Source of the DNA: a virus
Virus record (IMG/VR): IMGVR_UViG_3300022208_000018
Coordinates: 1-33,537 of that record
DNA: 33,537 nt
Strand: one strand, 5' to 3'
Part shown: positions 23,392 through 30,097 of the stretch, in pieces
How positions within the stretch are numbered: position 1 is the first letter of the stretch
How the letters are laid out: each line of letters opens with the position of its first letter
Notes under the pieces: generated by a model
Databases searched by the model: none
What the model saw: only the letters and a program-made list of their open reading frames with translations
What the model was told of the DNA's origin: nothing
Position numbers and translations under genes: made by a program

Positions 23392-24384
23392 TTACCCTTT
23401 CGCCTCGGCGGAATCAACTGTTTCCAGAAGGTACCGACCGGCCAGGGCGGCAAGTTTGGGAGCGCTGATGGTCTCCTTCTTTTCATTTTTAAGGCGGAAA
23501 TGATTTCCCAACATCGAAATGGTCGCAGGTTGCAGCCCTTCCCGTTCGCACCATTGCCGTAAGCTCATTTTGGATTCTGCCATGCTGATCTTGATTATGT
23601 TTTGCAGGCGTTTCACCAGTACATCATTTTCTGTTTCAGGTGTTTTTTGCCGCATGATCTGTGGCGTTTCGGTCGGGTGTTTTGTTTCAGGGGCGGGGTG
23701 TTTCGGGTGAAACGTTTCAGGCCGTTTCGGGTGAAACGTTTCAGGCCGTTTCGGGTGAAACGTTTTGGGTGTTTCAGCCGAAACGGCCTGGCCCAAAACA
23801 GCAGATACCTGGCCCGCCAGCAGGGCCGCCGCGACCTGGAACAATATCACCGCCAGCCCCGTGGCCGCCAAAACAACCACCTGGTTAAATTCGGTTGTGA
23901 CAGGGACCAAAAGGACATCGTGTTTCAGTTCCAATTCAGCCAGATTGGCCCGCGCTTGGTCTATGTGGCCCTGCCATCCAATCCTTCCTGACGCGGCCAT
24001 TTGCAGGTAATAATCCAACTCGGTCTGTTTTTTGGATAAGTTTTTTTCGGCGATTTCCAGTCTTTGCGGGCGAACTGCCTCCGCCTGCTGGGCGGCCAGC
24101 AGGGGTTTGGCCACCTGATATATGGGGCCAATGAGCAACAGGCTGCTGGCCAGCGTACCCAGGACCAGCCAGCCCCACCATTTCGGCGTCCAAAGTACCG
24201 CTGCCCCTTGCCGAAACCAGAACCAGGCCGCCAGACATCCCAGCAGCACAGATAACACGGGGCCTATGGTGTGATCGTAATACTGCCGCCAAAACGCCCA
24301 GCCGTCCCATTGCATAACCACTTCGCACCCAACCAGCGCCAAGGCGGCAGGCAAAGCCGGAATAAACAGTTTCCATTGGTTCAT
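23392..24384 (-). CDS. four-helix membrane protein with octapeptide repeat and C-terminal HTH-like segment
   Basis: I do not recognise this 330-residue protein. Hydrophobic segments at about 5-21, 41-58, 70-90 and 167-190 suggest a membrane protein with a helical loop (95-155) between the third and fourth. Then come three tandem octapeptides (TFHPKRPE, last one TFHPKHPA; 208-231), a Pro/Thr linker, and a soluble C-terminus. There, MSLRQWCEREGLQPATISML (273-292) has the spacing of an HTH. It overlaps the Mor gene by ATGA and is the last gene before the lysis cassette. A membrane-bound regulator or lysis-timing sensor is a guess. Confidence 0.8.
   Translation of the reverse strand: MNQWKLFIPALPAALALVGCEVVMQWDGWAFWRQYYDHTIGPVLSVLLGCLAAWFWFRQGAAVLWTPKWWGWLVLGTLASSLLLIGPIYQVAKPLLAAQQAEAVRPQRLEIAEKNLSKKQTELDYYLQMAASGRIGWQGHIDQARANLAELELKHDVLLVPVTTEFNQVVVLAATGLAVILFQVAAALLAGQVSAVLGQAVSAETPKTFHPKRPETFHPKRPETFHPKHPAPETKHPTETPQIMRQKTPETENDVLVKRLQNIIKISMAESKMSLRQWCEREGLQPATISMLGNHFRLKNEKKETISAPKLAALAGRYLLETVDSAEAKG
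23701..23766. repeat. 24-bp tandem repeat (2.75 copies) with a palindrome in each unit
   Basis: Units at 23701-23724 and 23725-23748 are identical, and 23749-23766 is a partial third. They encode the octapeptide repeat of the membrane protein. Each full unit contains the 10-bp palindrome gaaacgtttc (23708-23717, 23732-23741); the third is gaaacgtttt (23756-23765). Helical spacing of 24 bp between palindromes would allow cooperative binding of a protein. Confidence 0.85.
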
Positions 24385-24770
24385 ACCTCTTCCTCAAACA
24401 GGCTGACTTGGCGGTGGTCAGTTTGCGTTGGGGCCTGGGCAGGGTCAGAGCCCAGGATGCGCCTAACATGCCGGACCGTTGTGCTATACCGGCGGGCCAG
24501 AGATGCCTGTGTTTCCTCCCGGCCAAAGCGTTCGTGGATTTCCCTATTCCGTGCTTCCCGGCGGGCCTGTGCCGCCAAAGGGACGTCCAAAGTTTCCGCT
24601 CCGATTGCTTTGGAGAGAGCAATTGCAGCAGGAAGGCCAATGCACTGACTGATAGGGTGTTTTTCCACCGGCCTGCGCGGGATGTATATCCGCAAACCAC
24701 CAAACGATTCACACAGCCGCATAGCAGCATCCCGCCCAATTGCGGCTATCAGGTCTTGGGTACTTTTCAT
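24381..24770 (-). CDS. mor: Mor/C-family transcription activator
   Basis: The 129-residue protein matches the Mu Mor/C family. The N-terminal dimerisation part has GGLRIYIPRRP (24-34), the family's hallmark, then IGLPAAIALSKAIGAE. The C-terminal HTH covers about 85-106 (REETQASLARRYSTTVRHVRRIL). In Mu, Mor switches on the middle promoter and C the late promoters. Only one such gene is seen here, so this protein may do both jobs and activate the lysis, head, tail and methylase promoters. It overlaps both neighbours by ATGA. Confidence 0.92.
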   Translation of the reverse strand: MKSTQDLIAAIGRDAAMRLCESFGGLRIYIPRRPVEKHPISQCIGLPAAIALSKAIGAETLDVPLAAQARREARNREIHERFGREETQASLARRYSTTVRHVRRILGSDPAQAPTQTDHRQVSLFEEEV

Positions 24771-25540
24771 TTCTCCCTCTCGGTAATCTCCGGGGTTTGA
24801 ACAGCCTCCGCTTTGCGGGCCTGGCTGTTTACATAGGTGTCATCCGGCATGGCTGTTTCCAGGCTGGCCACCGACGGCCATTTCGTTCGATTTAGCATTT
24901 TGGTAAACCCTTCCTTCACCCGGATGGCGTCCACGGATTCAACCCATCCGGGGAATTGCCAGGTCAGGTTTTCCATCCAGGTTTCCGCCATCAGTTTGAT
25001 CACATCCGCTGCCGGAGCATCGGTCAGTCGCAGGGCCAACAGGCGTTGAAAGCCATCTTTGATTTCTCTGCGGAGCCACGCCGGGCCGCCGCCCTTGGCC
25101 TCCCACTCCACCAGGGAAGCCATCCCCTCCAACGTTTTGCTCGGTTGCCCTTGTGGCCTTCGCCCTGCCGCCAAGTGGCTTTCCACAGGTGCCCATGCGC
25201 TTCCGCTGGCATTCACACTTTCCAACACCCGCTTCAGGTAATTGTGATTGGCCAGGGGTTTGGTCATCCCTTTGGTTCGCAGGGCCTCTACTGTGTCCCC
25301 CAGGGCGCGGGCCAGCGCCGTCCGGTCGGGGGTCAGGGCCATAACCTCCTTGCTCAACCGCAGAGCGCGGCCCCACCCCAATGATCGGCTGGCCGAGCGG
25401 AACAGCCCCAGGTAGGCCGCCAGCGGCTGGGCCAGCGGGCCAATCGCAATCAGCGCACGCAGGGTTTCCCTGGCATCCGCCTCTTCCAGGGCAGATTCGA
25501 CGGGGAAATGGGCGTGACAGCACGGGCAGGTCAAGTTCAT
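24767..25540 (-). CDS. zinc-ribbon early protein of unknown function
   Basis: The 257-residue protein opens with a short metal-binding motif, CPCCHAHF (5-12), and is otherwise helical and soluble (LRALIAIGPLAQPLAAYLGLFR; RALRLSKEVMAL; KPLANHNYLKRVLESV). Similar proteins with CPCCGA-type starts occur in early regions of transposable phages, but I know of no assigned role. Its place between GemA and Mor, with ATGA overlaps on both sides, suggests a replication or host-takeover function. Confidence 0.75.
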   Translation of the reverse strand: MNLTCPCCHAHFPVESALEEADARETLRALIAIGPLAQPLAAYLGLFRSASRSLGWGRALRLSKEVMALTPDRTALARALGDTVEALRTKGMTKPLANHNYLKRVLESVNASGSAWAPVESHLAAGRRPQGQPSKTLEGMASLVEWEAKGGGPAWLRREIKDGFQRLLALRLTDAPAADVIKLMAETWMENLTWQFPGWVESVDAIRVKEGFTKMLNRTKWPSVASLETAMPDDTYVNSQARKAEAVQTPEITEREK

Positions 25541-26217
25541 CGTTCCATCTCAAAAAATTGCTTGACCTCCGCCGCGTCGTAACTCACCTCCACCCCTGCG
25601 GGGGCATACCGTCGCATTTCGCCTATCGGAACATTTTGTCCTTTTGATCGGGGCCGGAGTGGGATTTTACCGTTCTTCCGGTACCTCCCCCGCTGGATGA
25701 TAACAAGCCGGAGATATCCTCCGACCAAGGCTTCTTCCGCTGCTTGGTAATATTCACGGCGGCGGGCAACGTATTCCTCAACTCGTTTGGCCTGTTCTTT
25801 TTCCAGGGCCGTAATCATCCCCCGCAAGGCTTCGTGGTTTTCCCAATTGATTCGTTCCGTTTGGCCCATCCGGCGTTGGATTTCCCCCAGCACGTAATCC
25901 CACGGCAAGGTCATGCTGGCCAGCAATGCCTCGATTTTTCGCAGCTGCGCCTCGTGCCGGTGACCTTCAATTTGAGGCCGCCCGGGAAATGCTGGTGCCG
26001 GGCGGCGGGCGAGTTTTTTGCCCGTCTGGGTTTCCATTTGACGGGCGAGGTTCTCCAGGTCGTCCTGCCGCATCAATCCAGCGCTGGTGACGCCCCACGC
26101 GTCCCACAGCATCAGGCGGTAGTCCTCATCGCTCATGCCCAAGGCCTTCTTGGCTGCGTGGATGCGGGCCAGCATGGCATTGCGGCGTGGGTTTGTTTGT
26201 TTTGATGCGGCATTCAT
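25537..26217 (-). CDS. gemA: GemA-like regulatory protein (Mu gp16, DUF1018)
   Basis: The 226-residue protein has the DUF1018 core in its N-terminal half: IHAAKKALGMSDEDYRLMLWDAWGVTSAGLM, then DLENLARQMETQTGKK. In Mu GemA modulates host gene expression and DNA topology. The C-terminal part (about 105-226) is charged and less conserved. Its start overlaps the transglycosylase stop as ATGA. Confidence 0.9.
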   Translation of the reverse strand: MNAASKQTNPRRNAMLARIHAAKKALGMSDEDYRLMLWDAWGVTSAGLMRQDDLENLARQMETQTGKKLARRPAPAFPGRPQIEGHRHEAQLRKIEALLASMTLPWDYVLGEIQRRMGQTERINWENHEALRGMITALEKEQAKRVEEYVARRREYYQAAEEALVGGYLRLVIIQRGRYRKNGKIPLRPRSKGQNVPIGEMRRYAPAGVEVSYDAAEVKQFFEMER

Positions 26218-26750
26218 TTCCGGCTCCTATAATTGGCCATCACTCCGGCCACGTATCCCCGCACCTGGGCGGTTTCGCAGACCCTCCTGTTTCCCGCGTT
26301 GTAGAGACACAATGCCCTGGCTGTCCACCCCTGGACCTGCTCCAGATGCAGGGCCATCAACCGAGCCGCACAGTTGGCGTTCTCCTGCGGCTCCCGGAGG
26401 CGCTCCCACGGGCACCCCGCGTGGACAGCGGCAATCTGCCTGATTTGCCACGGCCCCGTTTCACCCGCCATCCCGTCCGGCGGATACGGGCGGCAGCCGC
26501 TTTCCTGCTGACAGATGGCCCACAACAGGGCCGGGTCAACCCCGGCCTTTCGGGCGGCACGCTCGTTGACGGCGGCCATGTCGGGGCTTCCGGCGGGCCG
26601 GGCCTTTGGGGCGGGGAGCAAACCAGCGGCGGCAGACGCGCTGAACGTGCTCCCCGACAGCGGTCCAGGCCGACATTCCAACCACCAGACCGAGCACGCC
26701 AAAGCTGCTGATAAACAAAACCCATACAGATACGGATTGAGTATCCACAC
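26214..26750 (-). CDS. membrane-anchored lytic transglycosylase (SLT domain)
   Basis: The 178-residue protein begins with a hydrophobic segment (about 5-25, LYGFCLSAALACSVWWL), a signal or membrane anchor. The SLT domain follows, with catalytic Glu83 in AICQQESG (78-85), GPWQI (99-103) and the LYNAG motif (149-153). It uses a GTG start at 26750, supported by GGAGG. Cysteines at 22?-26, 80, 86, 113 and 127 would suit an exported, disulphide-bonded enzyme. Position in the early region, far from the lysis genes, is unusual; it might serve wall remodelling or entry/exclusion. Confidence 0.88.
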   Translation of the reverse strand: MWILNPYLYGFCLSAALACSVWWLECRPGPLSGSTFSASAAAGLLPAPKARPAGSPDMAAVNERAARKAGVDPALLWAICQQESGCRPYPPDGMAGETGPWQIRQIAAVHAGCPWERLREPQENANCAARLMALHLEQVQGWTARALCLYNAGNRRVCETAQVRGYVAGVMANYRSRK

Positions 26751-26768
26751 GATGCCTCCGTGGCTTGG

Positions 26769-27296
26769 TTATCCCACCACCTGCTCAAGGTCGGTTTCAT
26801 TGGGCTTGATGATAAAATCCTCACCCTGGCTGATCGTAATCCCCTTCAGGTGAGCGACCGTTTCCGGCTCCCGCAGGATCGCCTCTTTGTCTACCTCTTC
26901 TTTCACCCGGATAAACCGGGTGAAATCCAGCGCCCGCAGGGTATCAATCACGGCTTTCACGCTGGCCACTCGCACGCTTGGCGGGCGCATCCGCCAGGCC
27001 ACAATTCCGTGCTCGAAGTCCACTGTTTTTACTTTTCCATCGTTGGTCAGCCGCTTGCGGTTGGCCTCGCAGTAGATGCGCAGGCCCTCGGCGCAATCCT
27101 CAATGCCTTGCTTGTGCGGGGCGGCCTCACTCATCAGTTTCTGGTCAAAGGCAGATTTTTGTTCATCCACCGCTGCTTCCAGCATCTTCAATTCCCGCTG
27201 ATGCGCCCCGATGGTCATCACGTATTCAGCGGCTTCCTGGTCGGTCTTGGGCACGGCCACCGCCACGGCGTCCGTTTTCAGTCTCGTTTTTGCCAT
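26769..27296 (-). CDS. gam: host-nuclease inhibitor Gam
   Basis: The 175-residue protein matches Mu Gam in length and pattern: ELKMLEAAVDEQKSAFDQ helix, the central DGKVKTVDFEHGIVAWRMRPPSV and the end HLKGITISQGEDFIIKPNETDLE. Gam is a Ku-like protein that coats double-stranded DNA ends and protects them from host RecBCD-type exonuclease. It has a GGAG site before the ATG and lies downstream of a long inverted repeat. Confidence 0.95.
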   Translation of the reverse strand: MAKTRLKTDAVAVAVPKTDQEAAEYVMTIGAHQRELKMLEAAVDEQKSAFDQKLMSEAAPHKQGIEDCAEGLRIYCEANRKRLTNDGKVKTVDFEHGIVAWRMRPPSVRVASVKAVIDTLRALDFTRFIRVKEEVDKEAILREPETVAHLKGITISQGEDFIIKPNETDLEQVVG

Positions 27297-27326
27297 CTGA
27301 TCTCCAATCCGTGGATGATGAGGTGC

Positions 27327-27376
27327 CCCGGCGTTGTGCTAGGAGGAGCCTGGGTAGCAGGCAGTACAACGCCGGG
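27327..27376 (-). promoter_or_regulatory. long inverted repeat before gam
   Basis: Bases 27327-27337 and 27366-27376 form a perfect 11-bp stem (cccggcgttgt/acaacgccggg) with a 28-base insert that holds a second stem (gcctg/caggc, 27348-27362). The minus-strand loop contains CUCCUCC, complementary to the GGAG of the gam ribosome site. A translational control hairpin or an operator is possible. Confidence 0.45.
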
Positions 27377-27383
27377 CCACCGG

Positions 27384-27710
27384 TTATGCTGGGGCCTGGA
27401 CCTCCAGGGCCAGCTGGCCCGCCAGGTCTTCCAGAGATATCTTCCGCAGCTGGGCTTCTAAGCCCAAGCTGTGCAATGCCCGTGTGTGGAGGAATTTCAA
27501 GGTTTCCTCCAAGTCTTTTTTAGAGACTGCCATGTAGTATCCCGTGCCAGGCACCGCGCAAATCGGCACCCCAGATTTACGCAATTCGGAAATCGCCTCC
27601 CGGATTTTCCTATCGGCCATCCCGGTCCGTACAGCCAGGGCTTCCACCGATACACCCCGTGACCGGCCTTTGTGTTCCTTCAAAATTTTCAACACCACTT
27701 TGGCATTCAT
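27384..27710 (-). CDS. small winged-helix DNA-binding protein
   Basis: The 108-residue protein has an N-terminal winged helix (about 1-60): MNAKVVLKILKEHKGRSRG, SVEALAVRTGMADRKIREAISELRKSG recognition part, then PGTGYYMAVSKKDL as the wing. This is the HTH_11 or BirA-like pattern. The ATG at 27710 has GGAG at correct distance; an upstream in-frame start lies within the neighbouring gene. It lies between two early genes, so it may regulate the early operon. Confidence 0.75.
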   Translation of the reverse strand: MNAKVVLKILKEHKGRSRGVSVEALAVRTGMADRKIREAISELRKSGVPICAVPGTGYYMAVSKKDLEETLKFLHTRALHSLGLEAQLRKISLEDLAGQLALEVQAPA

Positions 27711-27729
27711 GCCGTTCTCCGTATCTGGT

Positions 27730-27930
27730 TTATTGCAGGCTTGGCGATGATGGCTCGGCATATTCCGCGCACGGCTTTCCTCTGCCCAACCGTTTGATGC
27801 AGTCCATTCCAGACGCCACCATTCGTCCCGTCACCGATGCTGCGTCTTCGCTGGATTCCGCCGGACACCGCCAAATCAAATCCATGCGGCCATCGGCGTG
27901 TTCACGCACTTCAATCACGGTCACCTTCAT
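27730..27930 (-). CDS. small early protein, unrecognised
   Basis: The 66-residue protein starts MKVTVIEVREHADGRMDLIW, a beta-strand pattern, and goes on with a helical SEDAASVTGRMVASGMDC. The ATG at 27930 has AAGGG upstream. A longer in-frame version overlapping HU is rejected because its sequence is Lys/Arg/Pro-rich antisense-like. No function can be proposed. Confidence 0.65.
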   Translation of the reverse strand: MKVTVIEVREHADGRMDLIWRCPAESSEDAASVTGRMVASGMDCIKRLGRGKPCAEYAEPSSPSLQ

Positions 27931-27947
27931 GATTTCCCTTGTGGGTT

Positions 27948-27971
27948 TGGCGGGCTTGTTACAGCCCGCCA
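27948..27971 (-). terminator. hairpin after the HU gene
   Basis: A perfect 9-bp stem (tggcgggct/agcccgcca) with a 6-base loop lies just after the HU stop. It lacks a T-run on the minus strand. It shares gttacagcc with the hairpin after the capsid gene. It may be an mRNA-stabilising end or a partial terminator. Confidence 0.45.
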
Positions 27972-27976
27972 GGTTT

Positions 27977-28249
27977 TCAATCCAAAAAGCCTTTGGCTGC
28001 TTTGATCTTTGCAACCTTCTTCGCGGGGATTTTGATCTCTTCCCCGGTTTTTGGATTCCGCCCAATGCGGGCTTTTTTTGCTTTCTGCTCGAACGTGGCA
28101 AATCCAACCAACGTCACCTTGTTTCCCGCCCGCACTGCGGAGCGGATGGCTTCCACTACGGCTTCAAGTACCCGGCCAGCCTCGGCCTGCGATGTTTCCA
28201 GCCTTTCCGCCACGCGTTCCACCAAGCCTGCTTTTGTTATATTTCCCAT
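27977..28249 (-). CDS. HU-family histone-like DNA-binding protein
   Basis: The 90-residue protein has the full HU fold: N-terminal helices (MGNITKAGLVERVAERLETS), the V-T-L-V-G-F-A-T-F strand (45-53), and the GRNPKTGEEIKIPA arm with the DNA-bending proline (63-76). In Mu, replication uses the host's HU and IHF to build the transpososome. Here the phage encodes its own, next to the transposition genes. Confidence 0.95.
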   Translation of the reverse strand: MGNITKAGLVERVAERLETSQAEAGRVLEAVVEAIRSAVRAGNKVTLVGFATFEQKAKKARIGRNPKTGEEIKIPAKKVAKIKAAKGFLD

Positions 28250-28270
28250 ATATCTCCTTACGTTTATGGA

Positions 28271-28654
28271 TTACCGCCCGATCATCTTCCGGGCGGCGGT
28301 TGAGGCCGGGGTGCCGTTGCGGTCTCCCAGCAGTAACTGCCACAATCTCCGCCACCACCGGCGGCGGCGGATGCCTGGCCCGCTGGCCTCTACCCAGGGC
28401 AGATGGGTAAACCCTGCGAGGCTGTGGGGTTTTGTTCTTGTGCTGCTTTCCTGTTTGTTTATGTGGCTGCGAACCAAGTCTTCCAGTTGGATTTTGCGGT
28501 CCATTACCGTCCGCCAAAACACACCCGTTTGACCTTTGTATTTTCCGCTCAACACCTGATTCAGCGTTGAGTGGTTGTAGCCTATGGCCTTGCCAACCTG
28601 GCGGTAGCCGCAACAATCAACCGCCTGCTGCAATAATCTCCATGTGCTGTCCAT
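28271..28654 (-). CDS. small phage HTH regulator
   Basis: The 127-residue protein has an N-terminal HTH (QVGKAIGYNHSTLNQVLSGKYKG, about 19-41) like XRE/LacI-type phage regulators. A Trp/Arg-rich tail (IRRRRWWRRLWQLLLG) is notable and may bind nucleic acid or membrane. It lies between a winged-helix protein and HU. A role like Mu Ner or in early control is possible. No close family recognised. Confidence 0.7.
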   Translation of the reverse strand: MDSTWRLLQQAVDCCGYRQVGKAIGYNHSTLNQVLSGKYKGQTGVFWRTVMDRKIQLEDLVRSHINKQESSTRTKPHSLAGFTHLPWVEASGPGIRRRRWWRRLWQLLLGDRNGTPASTAARKMIGR

Positions 28655-28684
28655 TGGCCCTCCTTCCGTTGATGGCCGTGGCGT

Positions 28685-29239
28685 TTAGCAGGGATAGGTT
28701 TCCCCGCTGTTGTGATCGGTCACTGTTTTGTTCCGGTGGCTCCAGGCCGGGGCCAGGGGGCCGCTGTCACGTACCAGCAGATACCGCCCTTTTCGCGAAA
28801 AAATCCGTCCGGTTTGCATGTCACGGGCGGTTAGGTTGGTCACATAACCGGCCTTTCGCAGAGCCGCCACGTATTTCTCGGCAGCCCGGCGGGGGTTGAT
28901 TTCATTTCCCGTGGCGGCCAATTCCACTAGATCATCCAGCGAAAATCCCTTGCTCATTCGCATGGTTTTCCACAGCCGTTCTCGGTACGTGCCGACTGAG
29001 CGGATGCCCACGCCCAATGGTCGGCTGTTGATGGTAGGACGTTCCATTATTTTTGCCTTTCGACTGAGTTCGTATACTCCGCGCCGAGGCTGGGTAATCA
29101 GCCTCCGGCGGGCCAGCACCGCCAGGGACTGCTGGATCGCGCTTTTGCTGACTCCCTCGCACCGTCGAATGTCCCGGAGCCACAACCCGTTGGGGGCCTG
29201 GGCCAGCCGGGCGTGTATTTGTTGCGCCCGCCACATCAT
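28685..29239 (-). CDS. winged-helix DNA-binding early protein
   Basis: The 184-residue protein has an N-terminal winged helix (about 5-60): GLWLRDIRRCEGVSKSAIQQ, AVLARRRLITQ, RGVYELS as the wing. A second wHTH-like unit follows (95-150: GFSLDDLVELAATGNEIN, YVAALRKAGYV). It overlaps the MuB gene by ATGA and is probably co-translated. It may be an accessory transposition or replication factor. Confidence 0.75.
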   Translation of the reverse strand: MMWRAQQIHARLAQAPNGLWLRDIRRCEGVSKSAIQQSLAVLARRRLITQPRRGVYELSRKAKIMERPTINSRPLGVGIRSVGTYRERLWKTMRMSKGFSLDDLVELAATGNEINPRRAAEKYVAALRKAGYVTNLTARDMQTGRIFSRKGRYLLVRDSGPLAPAWSHRNKTVTDHNSGETYPC

Positions 29240-29985
29240 TTGTGATTCCCTCCGTTCAAAGCCCGCAGTTTTGGGCGCGGCCCCTGAAACTCATAGATCA
29301 TCGGCAGGTCTTTGGTCTGGGCCAGCCCAATCTCGGCCAGGCCGTTGGTCTTGGCATGGGCCTCGGCCACCGACAGGGCGTTCAGCGCCAGCCGAATTTT
29401 GCCATTGCTGGCCGTAGTGATGTGATCCACCAGGTCCGCCCCAATCCTCACCTCGGCCAGTCCGGCCAGTGCCCGCACGTCGTCTATCGTGGCGGGTTGA
29501 TACTCAACCACCCGGCCTACCCGGCTGGCCACCTGAGGATATTTGGCCACCTTGGCGTGCAGGGCTTCCATTCCAACCATGATGACCACGCACTCGGTGG
29601 TATCGTTTAGGTCCCGGAAGGTTTCCAAGGTGCGTGAATCGTGGAACAGGTGATCGGCTTCGTCCACCACGAGCGCGGGGAACCCGGCGGCGGCCAGACG
29701 TTCTACCACCCGGTGGAACAGGCGGTCACGCCCATACGGAGGGTGGCGGTCCCCCAGTTCCACGCAGAGTTCCCGCAGGGCCGAATGCTCCGTCCAGTGC
29801 GCTTTTCCGCGCAAATAAACGGCTCCGTGTTCGATGGCGAACCGCCGAACACTCTTGGTTTTTCCCAGGCCGGGGTGTCCGGTGACCAAAATCAGCCCCG
29901 CTTCTCGGGCGGCTCGGCGCTGCACCGCCGCCACCGCTGCCAGCAACCGTTGGTGGTTGGTTGTTGCCACAAATGCTGTTTTCAT
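29236..29985 (-). CDS. transposition ATPase MuB-like (AAA+ target selector)
   Basis: The 249-residue protein has Walker A GHPGLGKT (36-43) and Walker B ALVVDEAD (104-111), then TECVVIMVGME with a sensor-like position, and a C-terminal helical domain. MuB binds DNA in an ATP-dependent way, presents target to the transposase and protects phage DNA from self-insertion. The ATG at 29985 has GGAGGAAGCGC upstream; an in-frame TTG 126 bases earlier is rejected. It follows the transposase by 94 bases. Confidence 0.92.
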   Translation of the reverse strand: MKTAFVATTNHQRLLAAVAAVQRRAAREAGLILVTGHPGLGKTKSVRRFAIEHGAVYLRGKAHWTEHSALRELCVELGDRHPPYGRDRLFHRVVERLAAAGFPALVVDEADHLFHDSRTLETFRDLNDTTECVVIMVGMEALHAKVAKYPQVASRVGRVVEYQPATIDDVRALAGLAEVRIGADLVDHITTASNGKIRLALNALSVAEAHAKTNGLAEIGLAQTKDLPMIYEFQGPRPKLRALNGGNHK

Positions 29986-30068
29986 GCGCTTCCTCCGTGG
30001 GTGTTGACAACAGATTCGGAGGCGGGGTAGGCTCAAACATCCTGGTTTGAGGCCCTGCCTCCCGTTCA

Positions 30069-30097
30069 GCCGCCGGTGCTCACCCGGCGGCTTTTTG
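30069..30097 (+). terminator. plus-strand intrinsic-terminator-like hairpin over the transposase stop
   Basis: The perfect 8-bp stem gccgccgg/ccggcggc (30069-30076, 30084-30091) is followed on the plus strand by ctttttgttt. It faces against the direction of all phage genes. It may stop antisense transcription into the transposase. The T-run is also Lys/Gln codons of the transposase end, so it may be fortuitous. A second palindrome (gtggggtt/aaccccac) lies at 30101-30118. Confidence 0.4.

Noticed and set aside
23701-23766. CRISPR-like array
   Set aside because: Units are directly adjacent without spacers and encode a protein repeat.
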